A DNA stretch of 64,000 nucleotides from Viola odorata (taxonomy: Eukaryota; Streptophyta; Magnoliopsida; Malpighiales; Violaceae), in the NCBI GenBank assembly GCA_963691705.1, contig OY829541.1, forward strand, positions 45,649,661-45,713,660, in the 5' to 3' direction. Each line of letters opens with the position of its first letter. Positions within the stretch are counted from its first letter, which is position 1. The translations under genes and the position numbers were made by a program. The notes below the pieces were generated by a model that worked only from the letters and a program-made list of their open reading frames with translations, had not been told where the DNA came from and made no database searches. Below, one piece after another: positions 30,653 through 41,520 of this stretch.

Positions 30653-32450
30653 GTGACAAATTCTCTAAGGTAACCTTCTTCGACTAAACGCTATATCACC
30701 AGTTTTAATTCTCTACACACGTCTGTGGAGTGTCCCTTAACTTTATGAAACTTGCAGAAAGCGTTTTCCCTTCCTCTCATGACCACTCTGGGCTTTACAG
30801 GGGCTGGATAACGGATAGGTAGGTTCCGTTGCTCCACAATCGCCAAGATTTCCGCTCTTGGCAATATGAGGGAAGGAAGGTCTGGGTCGTAAATTGGGCC
30901 CTTGGGAGGATCTGTCTGCCGCCAAGTAGGGGAGTTGTCGGGTCTTCTCTTTGAAGAGTTTCCTCTTCGTCTGTTGGAAGTCTTGGGGATGTGGTCTTTT
31001 CGTTGGGCGTAATCGTCTATAAAACGATCGTCAGAGGTCGTGTTGGTAGGAACGTTGGGAACCTGAGGCGCATTTTGCGGCATGTTTTGGATTCTATCCC
31101 TGTTTTCTTCCTCTTCCATTCTTGCATAATTATGGGCTTTCAGTCTTAACACATCCAAAGTCACCGGGGGGTCCACCATTAACATGTCTCGTAGTTTTCC
31201 ATAGTGACAGTTTCACTTCAAGGCTTCTATAGCGAAGTCAATGGTAACGCCCGGCGTTAACGACATCTCCATATCGAAATGAATAAGGAAATCATTCAAA
31301 TATTCCTGAGGTTTTCTGCGTATATCAAATAAAGCTGCGGCAGACTTCTTGATGGGGACAACGGTACTAAATTGGCTTCGAAACTTAGACTTCAGCTGTG
31401 AAAAACCATCGATGGACCTGGCTGGGAGACCTTCAAACCATAAACGCGTGACTCTTGATAACGCCATCACAAATATTTGGCACAACGCTGCGTCACTATG
31501 AGTTTGGAATTGCACGAAGTCTTTCACCTTGTTAAAGTGGGAAATGGGATCCTTGGTACTGTCATAGGACTCCGTAGGGAGTTTCACATGGTGGCTGACC
31601 CTATGACGCCTTATGCGATGGCTGAATGGGTGACCCGAGGTGTCGTCGAGGATTTCGCGGGTATGGCGAGATGGGGAGACTTCCAACTAACGTCTCCGAT
31701 TTTGTGAATCGGGGGGATGGTGTCACCTTGGGGATCGGCTGCGACTCCTTGGCGTACAGGTTCGGTATCTTCTGCTACTCGATCTCTCGCTACGCTCAGG
31801 GGATACATCTCTATCCATTTGCTCTTGTCGACCATCCCAACGATCTCTATGCTCGTCCTGTCGCCGCTCCCCTTGGGAGGCGAGAATTTATCGCGCGTGC
31901 GGCACGTAAGGCTCTATTTGCCCATGAGCGAGTTGCACAAAGCTGGCTGGTGTAGACGTCATGGATAAGGCCAACGGAATGTCTCTACGTTGTGAAGGAG
32001 ATAATGGTCGTTCAGTGACAATAGAAGAAGTGAAGATAGTCTGAGGAGGAACGCTCAGTCCAGAAACACTGGGCGTGAATCCCGCAGCTAACTTAGTTAA
32101 GAGATCCAGCTGAGCACGAAGAGCGGATATCGAATTCATAAAAGGATTATTAGTGTTATCCATCATAGATCCCATTGGAGGAGGAGTGGAAAAGTTAGAT
32201 CCCGCCATTTGGGAGTGTGGAATACTTATCTAGGAAAAGGGGGTTCCCGTAGATCGTCCGAAGGAGAAATCTGAAGACCCCATAGGGATTTCTTGCATCG
32301 TAGCAGAAACCTCAGCAGTAGCAAAAGGAAAAAGTTCTCTGCGGATCGCAAAAGGAATGCTAGAAGGCTGAGGTGGAGTAGACTCCGAATCAGAAGCAAT
32401 AATCCTTCAGTCTCCGAGAAAAACAGAGCTTGGCTATCAAGGACGCTCAC
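30653..32450 (-). pseudogene. gag: gag of element B (broken)
   Basis: Begins MSVLDSQALF at 32450, matching the start of gag in A, then changes frame near 32400 and again near 32215 (MAGSNFSTPP). The core is at 31686-31213 (KLPTESYDSTKDPISH, TRLWFEGL), ending at a TGA where A has Arg; the following frame 31185-30691 carries the Arg/Lys-rich part and the CKFHKVKGHSTDVC knuckle. Confidence 0.82.
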
Positions 32451-32463
32451 TTAATAAACCAAA

Positions 32464-32485
32464 GCTCTCAATGAAAGCACCAATT
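32464..32485 (-). other. Primer-binding site of element B
   Basis: On the minus strand AATTGGTGCTTTCATTGAG follows the LTR end directly and matches A at 7780 with one change. Confidence 0.65.
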
Positions 32486-32953
32486 TGATAAGATTCTCAC
32501 TTCTGGGGAATCGGGGATGAGGACTATGACCGCTTTGAGTTACTGTAGTCGTCGTCTGATATACCTGCAAAGCACCGGAAGGGGGGCTCCGGCGTAGACA
32601 CTCCGATGCTTAAGTCAGTATGGCAGTTCCAAATGGCAGGGGTTCGACTAGCAATCATAGGCTTACCTCTCATCTCGAATGGTGGGGTATTTATAGGCGC
32701 CGAGGAGGGCGTTACCCGCCTCGAGTGACGTCATGGCTGAACTGGGATGGGATAACGCCGTGCGTGTGGGCTGATGACACGTGAGACCCCCCCCCCCTGC
32801 GCTGATGTCGACCATCCCAGGGTTCCTCGCTGGGTAAGGGGCGGCAACCTTGGCGGCAGACGCCCGACAGGGGCTACAGTGTTCCGGCCTTGACGCTGGG
32901 GTAAGGACGGAAATACCCTTGGAATTGCCCTGGAATTGCTTCTATTGTTATCA
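32486..32953 (-). repeat. 5' LTR of element B
   Basis: 468 bp; minus strand TGATAACAATAGAAG to GAATCTTATCA. A G-tract of 10 (32787-32796) is flanked by diverged CCATCCC/GGGATGG arms, one TGACGTCA, GCCTATAAATAC, and a weakened stem CGCCGGAG/TTCCGGTG. Candidate target duplication GTCAT follows at 32954-32958. Confidence 0.85.
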
Positions 32954-33139
32954 GTCATCAATGGGGGGTTCCGGAAGATTGTACTACCAGTATATGAGCC
33001 TATCAAACAGAAGAATCTCGACGCGTATATTCCCAGTATATGATTTTATCAATGATCAAGGTTGTATCGCTCTACCAGGTAAGTACACTACCCACATAAC
33101 GTGTTAAGGAATCTATCGGTTAAAGGGACAGGTATCGGT

Positions 33140-33400
33140 AACGGTCAATCGGACCCAAATCGACATGTGTCCAGGGTGACTCATGGGGCAAGGCTATAAA
33201 TACCCCCTATTTTCCCAGTTTAAGGGACAAGGATAGACACACATACTAAAACTCTGCCAAACCAACCACCTAACCCGATAGATTCCCTTTACCATATATT
33301 TTCATCATGAACTCCACTAACTTGATTGTCGAAGCTTTTACGCCGAAGACCCCCTCCGGCACTTTGCAGGTGGCTTAGGAGCAACAATACAATCCATCTC
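33140..33400 (+). repeat. Old LTR fragment of the same family
   Basis: Plus-oriented remnant with GGCTATAAATACCCC (about 33194), CGCCGAAGACCCCCTCCGGCAC (stem decayed) and TTTGCAGGT. Ends are not clear; the region from 32959 may also belong to it. It could be the site into which B inserted. Confidence 0.5.
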
Positions 33401-34689
33401 AGCACGCCAGATCTCAGAATCGCCCCTATCTCGGGTCGAGGATTATAAAAAATAATGATAACGGAAGGCTAAAATTATATTACAAATTGGACGTTATGTA
33501 ACGCAATGAGTGACCATTGTTTGGACATAGTAGTTTTTTTAGACTATATACGTTTTTATGTAGTTTAATAATATAATTGATGAGCAAATAGAAGCGTGCC
33601 CGTAGGATAAATAGTTGAGCCTGAGATTTGAATTCACCATATATATACTTCACGATCAAATTAGAATGCAGCAATGGTAGGGAAGATAGCGACCTATGCA
33701 AAAAAAAAATTTTTTAGTTACTGTGCACTCACAAGTCACCATACCTTGTCTTGATTAAATTTTAATTAAATATATGGGTGATATGATTTGAATTTGTGAC
33801 CGTTTCATCGTAGAGGTTTCATTGGATATAAAAAAAACTATTGCGCTAAAAAAACTATGACTTGTGTGAGCGAAGCCTAGGATATAGTAATATTTATCTC
33901 AATAATGTATAATATATTTATTATTTTTTAGGCAAAAACATGGGTATATAATGTCTATGAACTCAATGATTGGTGGGAAGAGAATTTTCATTTTATATTT
34001 ACTTTTTTGTTAAACATGTTTGGACCACCGGACATTTTTGCTTTGGAAGATTTTGTCTTTAAACCTAGTTTGATCAAACCGTAAATCACACACTAGTTAA
34101 TTGGCGTTCAAGCAATAAATAAAGAAATACAAGAACTAGAATATGTTAAAAACAATTTGACTTTGAGGATCTTTACTAGGAAAGTAAATACACATAATTA
34201 GAATAATAAAGTAAAGTAAAAACAAATAGTTATAAGTATTAAGAAGAAGAGGGAATGAGAAAACAATGCTATCGCAACTGCTCTTCAAAGTCGGATACAA
34301 AAGTTGCTAAAGGTAAAGAACAATTGTTTTTAACCTAAAAATCTATATATAATAAAGTCTTAATCCTAGTGTTAGTCTAACTAGGCTTCCTTAATTGTTC
34401 TCTTATGAGCTAGACACGTGACAACTTAAATAGCTTGGAAATTGGACTTTCCATTCTTAAAGATGCACCGACACATTTCTGTCCCAGCAACAATGCTCCA
34501 TCTTGGGCAAAAGAGTAGCAAAACTGGCAAGATTTCCAGCTAATATCTTGCATTTCCAAAAGTGCCTCATTTATACCCTTTCTTGCAAATAGGAAGCAAA
34601 TATGCACTAATTAGTAACATCTAGGTTTAGAGTAGACAAAAAAAAAGGCATTTAGATGAATAATATGCATGCTATCAGGCGCAAAGTCA
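33401..34689. other. AT-rich sequence, nothing recognised
   Basis: Short frames only. No repeat end, RNA gene or coding similarity is seen. Confidence 0.4.
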
Positions 34690-35560
34690 ATTTTTTTATG
34701 AAAGACTAAAACTGCTTGTACTATTGCCTTATTGATTATTTGAACCCATACAACGACTTCTTCAACCTGCATATATGATCCTTTTCATCAACTTCCTGAA
34801 ACTCTCAAGCTACTTTATGTAAATTTGCTCCACCAAATTATCATGGAGAAACGTTCTTTTAATATCCATATGCTCAATTTCTAAAGCAAACTTTGCTACC
34901 AAGGCTAGCGAAACCTGAATTAAAGTATACCGCGCTACATGAGAGAACATCTCATATAGTTAATCCTTTCTTTTTGTAAGTGTCTCTTGGCTGCAAGTCT
35001 TGCCTTATAAAAGTCATCTTTTGGCTGCAAGTCTTGCGTTCTTCCCTTTAGGCAGCTTAATCAACTTCAATTCCAAGTCTCATTCTTGTGCAAAGATTCC
35101 ATGTCTTCCACCATTGTTTCTATCCACTTTTTTTACTTCTCTACATTAGAAATTGATTCCTAAAAAGAACTCAAGTCACAATAACTAGTAACCAATGCGA
35201 ACGAAATCATACCCTCAAAACCGTACCTTTGAGGATGCTTGATAGTATGTTTTGGTCTATCCATGATTGAATTGTACCTCACTTTCTCAACTCCACTGAG
35301 AGGATCAATATGTTCAACATTCTTAGTATTATCTTCTTGTTCCCGAATGTACTTATTAAAACTCCATCAAAATTTTAGACTCCTTCTCTTCATTAGGAAG
35401 CTCTAATGTGAAACACTCTTGTCCTTTAGCATGAATGCTTCATCAAATACAATACCCGAATAATGACAATCTTCTTTGCCTCTAGATCTCATATCACCCT
35501 TTTCTCATACTCTACAAACACACACTCTCTAGATTCGATATCAAACTTTAACCTTTGTAC
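34690..35560 (-). pseudogene. Ty1/copia pol remnant (end of integrase and RT)
   Basis: Minus-strand translation in changing frames gives, in order, a VYEKRV...AKKIVII segment with FDEAF, DRPKHTIKHPQRYGFE, TMVEDMESLHKNETW, KARLAAKRHLQKERINY, ALVAKFALEIEHMDIKRTFL, IYIK.LESF, and KSLYGFK.SIRQ.YK.F. These are the hallmark steps of copia RT (MDVKTAFL, LKKSLYGLKQSPRQW). Many stops; a dead fossil with no LTR seen. Confidence 0.75.
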
Positions 35561-35601
35561 ACTAGCTCTAGGTAGGCCTTCGGCCTAACGGGCTCGCCCC
35601 A

Positions 35602-36313
35602 TGATACGACACAATTCGGCTTGTTAGTTGCAAGCCGAAATGTGAAGCACTTGGAGATGATAACTTGAGGAACGATTGCTTGAATACATGAGATATGCTT
35701 GAAGAATAGTTTGAATACACGAATACAATATTCTCAATATTACAATAAACACCAACACTCAATAACTCACGCAAACGATTACAAATGAAGTAATAATGAT
35801 TACACAAAGTTGGAAACTTATTATTTTTACTTAGACTCAAGTCACGACTTTCCAAACCAAGACAAGCACCAAATGAGTTTAGGAGAATAAGGGAGGAGTA
35901 ATCTCAACTCTAGAAAATTCTCTTCAATGTCTAAACTGAGAAAAATTAGAAGAAAACTAGCTATTTATATTATTACACAAAATGGCACTCAAAACCCTAA
36001 TAAGTCCAATTTTCATTCAACTTTCGATAGATAAACGGTATGTCATTTAGCCTAAATGGTATTCCTTTAAGAAACAATTTTTTTGGAGTCAAAATTTCTA
36101 GTGATTAACGGCATGCCGTTAGTGCAAAATGGCATGCAGTTAGTTGCTGTCTATAAGGGTTGTCTCGGGCGCGCGCGGTGGAAGCTTGGCCAAGTGGGTG
36201 GCCTAGGGTTGGCGCGGGCCTCGCCTAGGGTTTGCGATAGGTGTGCGCATATCGCTCGGCCTCCGGATGTGTACTCATTCATCACTAAGACTAGGCTAGG
36301 CATGATCGTATCA
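35602..36313 (-). repeat. 3' LTR (left copy)
   Basis: 712 bp; pairs with 38720-39453. Shared blocks include CGGCTTGTTAGTTGCAAGCC, TTGAATACACGAATACAATA and GACTAGGCTAGGCATGATCG. The middle differs by a 120-bp segment near 38780-38890. Confidence 0.7.
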
Positions 36314-36943
36314 TCACTTTTCCCTTCGAAAGGATTTGTCCTTGAATCCATAGCTTTAAGTTTGTAGTCTCGGCTAGAAATGGAGTTTAAGAAAGGATCC
36401 TCATAGGCTCCGAGTTCCTTGACAAAACCCATAGGAAAATCCTACAAAAGAGGTTCAAAAATAGAAAAGAAAGAATCCTCCATGTTAGAACGAGATAGAG
36501 GATCCTCATTGCTCAAAGGCGTGCTCATTGGATCGTTAGCATACAAAATATTCTCGCTAATCCTTCCCTCACCTCCCTCGCTCCCACTTTCAGCCCTCTT
36601 TGGTGTCTCTCCAGTCCCTTCACTCCCTAAAGTAACATTTCTAAATTCAATCAAAGGGTTTTCAAAAACTTTAAATACAATCGGCTAAATATTTTCACCT
36701 GACTCATTTGTTTTACTAAGAGAGGAAAAAGGGGCGGAAGAAGTTTCATCATAGGGTGGGCTGTTTGTCACACTCTCATTTGTCACTCCACTCTCTCTTC
36801 CCTTCAAATGCTCACTTTTTTCACATAAGTGGTCAAGTTTGGTCGTCATTCATTCATAATGAGCTTCCATTATTTGACAAGTAGTATTTCTTGTGCTATG
36901 GCGAGCATTTCTTGTGTGAGTGTTTGGCTCATTTGAGACATGG
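36314..36943 (-). pseudogene. gag-like frame of the non-autonomous element
   Basis: From MSQMSQTLTQEMLAIAQ (36943) through ESVTNSPPYDETSSAPFSSL, an in-frame stop near 36687, then VTLGSEGTGETPKRAESGSE and ANDPMSTPLSNEDPLSRSNM to DSRTNPFEGK. It is Ser/Glu-rich without a knuckle. Broken by several stops. Family inferred only from its C-terminal motif and position by the LTR. Confidence 0.45.
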
Positions 36944-37684
36944 TGATAGACAAGTGATAAAATTTCAGTAGTGAGAGAATCAAGAAACCATGAAGAAACG
37001 CAAGAAGAAAAGACACACAACGAAAGCTAGCTTGGAAAGAAAGACTTGACTCTATACTTTAAGATGAATAAAAGACTCTAAGACCCAAGAGACTCTAAAA
37101 CTTTAAGAAATAAAATATAAAGGACTCAAGATAAAAGACTCAAGAATAAAAGAATAAAATACTTAAATGGTGTTTTAATCAAAAGTAGCAGCTCTCACTT
37201 GAAGTATTAAACTCCTCACTTTTCACTTACAAGATAAGCCTTTTTGTTATTTCTGGGATTGGGACTTGTTTGCAACTTTGGTGCTTTTTGTTTAGGACTT
37301 TTAGTTTAGGACTTGGGGATATTTTCTGTTGACTTTTGGTTGGTGTTTTGACATGTGAAGACTAGCTGGGCATTTAATGAGAAAGCCTAGTTTCTTGCAC
37401 AAAAATGGAAATCCAGCAGCTGTCTTTTGAAGTCTTCTCTTTGGCCTAGCACTAATACGGTAAGTTTGGGGCAAGTGAGTGTGGTGGGTAGGAGTGTACA
37501 TGGGTCAGGTTGGGTCGGTTATAGCCAAAAATCGCCACCGATGCGCTAGAAATTAAGCGGGTCGATTCGGGTCGGTTTTCACTACTATAACCGCGGGTTG
37601 GCGGGTTGAGCGGGTCGGGTCGGTTAACCACGGGTTGGCGGGTTAAATTTTAGATGTGCTAACAAAATTGTTGTTGAATGGTCT

Positions 37685-37850
37685 CTAAATTGACGTCTTT
37701 GGCCAATCAATCCAGATCACCAGGAAATTTTCAGATCTGCTAACAAAATGGTTGTTGATTTTCTTCGAGAGTAGTTTTTCCAACAACCCCACCATTCCAA
37801 CATTTTCGACCTCGAGGTACCTCAAAACCTCATCATGTTTAGCCTCCAAG
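37685..37850 (-). pseudogene. CC-NBS-LRR gene fragment (around the P-loop)
   Basis: Minus strand encodes TMGLEAKHDEVLRYLEVENVG, then a P-loop GGVVGKTTL one frame over, then KKINNHFVSRSENFLVIW. In RPS2/RPS5-like resistance proteins the order is (T)VG...L..V..YL....VGI.GLYG, GGVGKTTLL, KINN.F.....FD.VIW. A short deletion explains the frame change. Only about 55 codons are present; not functional. Confidence 0.6.
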
Positions 37851-38150
37851 CCCATTGTCGGAGCACAAGGCTTGAACCCAATTCTCATATAGAACCTAAC
37901 AAGCTAGTAATTAAGCAGTAAGATCAGACAACTAGCAACTAACAAAACACAAAAGATGCAATTCTTGTACGAATATGTATAATACCTTAGAATGGTATAG
38001 ATCTGAATCATTTATGGCAAGCAACTCAGCAATTTGACACCTAGAATCATACCCATGTTGAATAGCAACAGCTCCGATGAACAAACCGATGCCAAAGATT
38101 ATTTTTTCATGCCAAGTGTCACTCCTTTCAATCTTATTCAGTCCAGATGA
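37851..38150 (-). pseudogene. GNAT acetyltransferase gene fragment, two exons with intron
   Basis: Exon at about 38150-37986 encodes CQIAELLAINDSDLYHSK; a GT...AG intron (37985-37904, 82 bp) is followed by LVRFYMRIGFKPCA (37903 on). This joins as YHSK|LVRFYMRIGFK, the C-terminal signature of plant GCN5-related N-acetyltransferases (RAELLAI.D...YHSKLVRFY..IGF). The intron shows capture from genomic DNA. It runs directly into the NBS piece. Confidence 0.6.
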
Positions 38151-38719
38151 AAAGAGAGAAGAAAAGGAAAGGAAAGAAGAAAGCGCCAGAAAAGAAAAGG
38201 AAAGGAAAGAAGGAAGAAACGAGAGTATTTATACCTAGGTTAATTAGTTAGCAGGTCGGGTAGGGTTTAGGCGGTTTTCAAAAATGCAACCCGCGAACCG
38301 ACTCGCCACCGAATATACGGGTCGGTTATGTATCTGTATATGGGCGGTTTTGTTCTTGGACAGGTCTTCGGATTTCGACACTTAAAAATAGCAAACGATG
38401 GGTTTAATTCACGAAATTTAACATAGACATTCCTAAGACATAGAACTATAACTTTGATTCATGAAAAAGGAGAAAATTCAACTGAAAACATATAGAGAGT
38501 AGACCAAGAACACAAGATCTATTTTTTCTGAATGAAAACTGCACACCTTTCATTTTGATGGCCAAAAGGCATGAAATATTCACCAAACGTTACGAAACTC
38601 AGAATAAAATTTGTCACACACAAGATGAAGGTTTTGGACACAAAATTATAGAATTTTCTGAGAGGGGAAATAGACACAAACGGAACAAACTCAAGAGTGC
38701 CAACAGGTTTGCTACCACT

Positions 38720-39453
38720 TGATACGACATAGTCCGGCTTGTTAGTTGCAAGCCGAAATGTGAAGAACTTGGGGAGGACCTAGCCTTGAGTTTGTCACAC
38801 ACTAAAAAACAACAAAAAATAGTAGGTAATGATGGAGACACGCAATGGAAATTAAAGACAAATAATAAAGATAATACCCGGAAGAATATGGATGGAGGTT
38901 TGAGATGATAACTTGAGGAATGATTGCTTGAATACTTGAGATATGCTTGAAGAATAGTTTGAATACACGAGTACAATATTCTCAATATTACAACAAACAC
39001 CAATACTCAATAACTCACGCAAACTATTACAAATGAAGTAATAACGATTATACAAAGTTTAGGAGAATAAGGGAGTAGTAATCTCAACTCTAGAAAATTC
39101 TCTTCAATGTCTAAACTGAGAAAAATTAGAATAAAACTAGCAATTTATATTATTACACAAAATGGCACTCAAAACCCTAAAAAGTCCAATTTTCATTCAA
39201 CTTTCCAGAGATAAACGGTATGTTGTTTAGCCTAAACGGTATTCCTTTAAGAAATAAATTTTTTGGAGTCAAAATTTACAGTGATTAACGGTATGCCGTT
39301 AGTTGCTACTATCTGCAAGGGTTGTCTCGGGTGCGCGGGGTGGAAGCTTGACCATGCGGGTGGCCTAGGGTTTGCGATAGGTGTGCGCATATCGCTTGGC
39401 CTCTAGATGTGTGCTCATTCATCACTAAGACTAGGCTAGGCATGATCGTATCA
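38720..39453 (-). repeat. 5' LTR (right copy)
   Basis: 734 bp, TGATACGACATAG to TGATCGTATCA. See 35602-36313. Confidence 0.7.
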
Positions 39454-40320
39454 CATGACCTATCAGTCATGAACTTGCTTGAAACCCTCCGCTCAACACA
39501 GACCTTGGCCCTTTGTAATAATCTTTGACTTTTATTTAAAAATATTATGTAACATTGGTGGGTGTGCTATCCTTACAGTTGATTATTATTGACTTTGTCT
39601 TGTAATGTTTTACTTTTTAAGGCTTACTACATTAAGATTGCTTTGATTTTCAATTGATTCATTTGATAGTTGGGGTTATTATTTCTTAAAAGGAAATTAT
39701 ATTGTTGCATGAATTGATTGTTAATTGAGTTAACCCACGTAAAATTAACATTTAACACGTTTATTTAATTTACACATATTGTTTATACTCATTAAGGGGT
39801 TATCAAGATTGCTCAAATTCTCGTGTTTTAGTTTTAGCCTTATTATTCGGAAGGAATCATTTAATACATTTTTTTTTCTTCGGGTGTCCTCTCAATTAAG
39901 ATTAAATTTCATTTGAGTTTTGTCAAGTCTTTAAAGGGTGGTGATTCTCTATGATGGTTTTCTCCATTTTCCAGACTAAAACTCGAGAGTTTAGTTAAAG
40001 ATAGACAAATCTCTTATCACTAATAATCTTACCTATAATTTCTCTCCAAAGTGCTTTTCAAGGTTTTTTTTCATTTATCCCATCATATTTTTCAGGATAT
40101 TTTTGGACTATTAAAAATAAAAGTATAAGTGACAATGCAACAATTGCATTGCAATTGCATTACAAAGATTATGGGAAGGAAAGAACTGAGCTAGTTCATT
40201 TACAGAAAAAAAAAAAAAAGACAAAAAAGAAGGTAAGCAACCCCTTTTGCAGCCCTAATTATTTAAAGTTAATGCTGGTGCAAAATTATCCGGCCCAAAA
40301 GGATCAAGTAAGTGTAGACC
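39454..40320. other. AT-rich sequence, nothing recognised
   Basis: No ORF, repeat or RNA gene is supported. An 8-bp near match to the right flank of the hAT element (AAGTAAG, 40306-40312) may be part of its target duplication. Confidence 0.4.
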
Positions 40321-40502
40321 TAGGGGTGTTCACCGAAATTTCAGTTTCGGTTAACCGAAATTCTGAAACTGAAATTCCTGTTGTTCGGAAGTAAAATTTC
40401 AAAATTGAAAAGTTCAGTTTCAAAATTTCCGAAATCGAACTTTAATTTAGATAGGAACGGAAGTGGGTAAGCAAAATTTCGGTTAACCTAAATTCTGAAA
40501 TT

Positions 40503-41520
40503 TTGCTTACCTATATAAGGTTTTTTTTTATTCCTTCATTCTTCAGACCAGATCTATCCTCTCTCTCGCACGCAGTCTCGCTCTCTCTCTCATTCACTCA
40601 ACCAATGACCACGACGATGACGCAGATCTGCTCTTTACTCCACCACCCACCGGCACCACCTCCTCCTCCACGACTCCACCACCACCACCTCCTCCTCTCT
40701 CCACCACCCACCGCTTCCTCTAGACCTCCACGACTCTACCACCACCACCTCCTCCTCCTCTCTCAACCACCCATCTCCTCCTCCACGGCTCCACCACCAC
40801 TATCAGAAAAGTCTATTGGTAAGTTTTCGAAACTAACAATCAATCTCAATCTTTTCTAATAAACCCTAATTTTGAAATTTAGGGATTTGTATTTGATGAA
40901 TTGCACTTCAGTTAATTTTGCTTCTTAGGATTTTTTGCTTCTTTTTATTTCTGAAAAATATGACATTTTGTTGGGGTATTTCCTTTCATGTTTCATCTAT
41001 TCATCGGTCATGACTGAAAGTTTTCTGTATATATTTATCTTTCCATTCCCTTTCTATCCTTTGTTGCATTTGGCTTATTGGATAGCAGTATTTAAATGGT
41101 AGCAGTACTCCTAGCTGATTCTGTGAAATATGTTATTATATTTATGTATTAGTGTTATGCTGATTCTGCTTGATGCTTTTAGTAGTGAAGCAAATCTGTT
41201 TGTTAATGTTTTGTTAATGTTAGTTCATTATTCATTTCTAGGTCTTAGTTGATGTTACTGGTTAGGTTTTGTTCATGTTATTTGGATAAGCAGGTGTTAA
41301 TTAATTTGCTACTGCTTATATTTTGTTGTTTGCATGTGTTAGAAAGTAATTAGTGTGTAGGTAGTATATTTAGTTTTTGTTAATTAATTTTTTCATGTTA
41401 TTTGGATAAGCAACTGTTAATTAATTTGCTACTGCTTATATTTTATTGTTTGTCTGTGTTAGAAAGTAATTATATTTTTCAACTTCTGTTAGAAACTAAT
41501 TTGTTTTTGTTTTTGTTTCA
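40503..41520 (+). other. Leader exon and first intron of the hAT transposase gene
   Basis: A CT/CCA-rich leader (40503-40817) ends at a GTAAGT donor (40818), and TTGTTTCAG precedes the coding exon at 41521. The intron holds a direct repeat: 41275-41351 and 41394-41470 share about 70 of 77 bases (CATGTTATTTGGATAAGCA...). The proline-histidine frame in the leader is low complexity and not regarded as a gene. Confidence 0.5.

Larger units (their letters stand above)
1963..32953 (-). mobile_element. Element B: Tat-type Ty3/gypsy retrotransposon split by element A
   Basis: This minus-strand element occupies 1963-7254 and 23280-32953. Reading along it: 5' LTR 32486-32953, primer-binding site, gag, pol (to 26573), tandem repeat (25945-26465), then four genes in antisense orientation (therefore plus strand) ending with gene 4 at 2099. 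Its 3' LTR must lie left of the window, displaced by element C. Gene order matches A exactly, which shows the cassette is part of the element. All gag-pol frames carry stops or frameshifts. Confidence 0.8.
37489..38384. mobile_element. Probable hAT-like non-autonomous element with captured gene pieces
   Basis: Left end TAGGAGTGTACATGGGTCAG and right end (complement) TAAGTGTCGA resemble hAT ends; GGGTCGG-type subterminal repeats are dense at both sides (37510-37660 and 38250-38370), as in non-autonomous hAT elements of plants. The right end is imperfect and no 8-bp duplication is found, so the borders are tentative. The centre is coding-like and host-derived. Confidence 0.45.
35602..39453 (-). 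mobile_element. Non-autonomous LTR retrotransposon, gag-only remnant
   Basis: Two related repeats (35602-36313 and 38720-39453) start TGATACGA and end TCGTATCA. Read on the minus strand, the 5' LTR is the right one, followed by a degenerate TGGTAGCAAACC binding site, and the region before the 3' LTR encodes DSRTNPFEGKSDDTIM, a typical C-terminus next to the LTR. No RT or integrase is present, so it depends on other elements. No target duplication is seen. A second element (37489-38384) lies inside. Confidence 0.6.

Noticed and set aside
40503..40859. Pro/His-rich 118-codon ORF
   Set aside because: Low-complexity leader of the hAT gene, upstream of an intron; not a domain.
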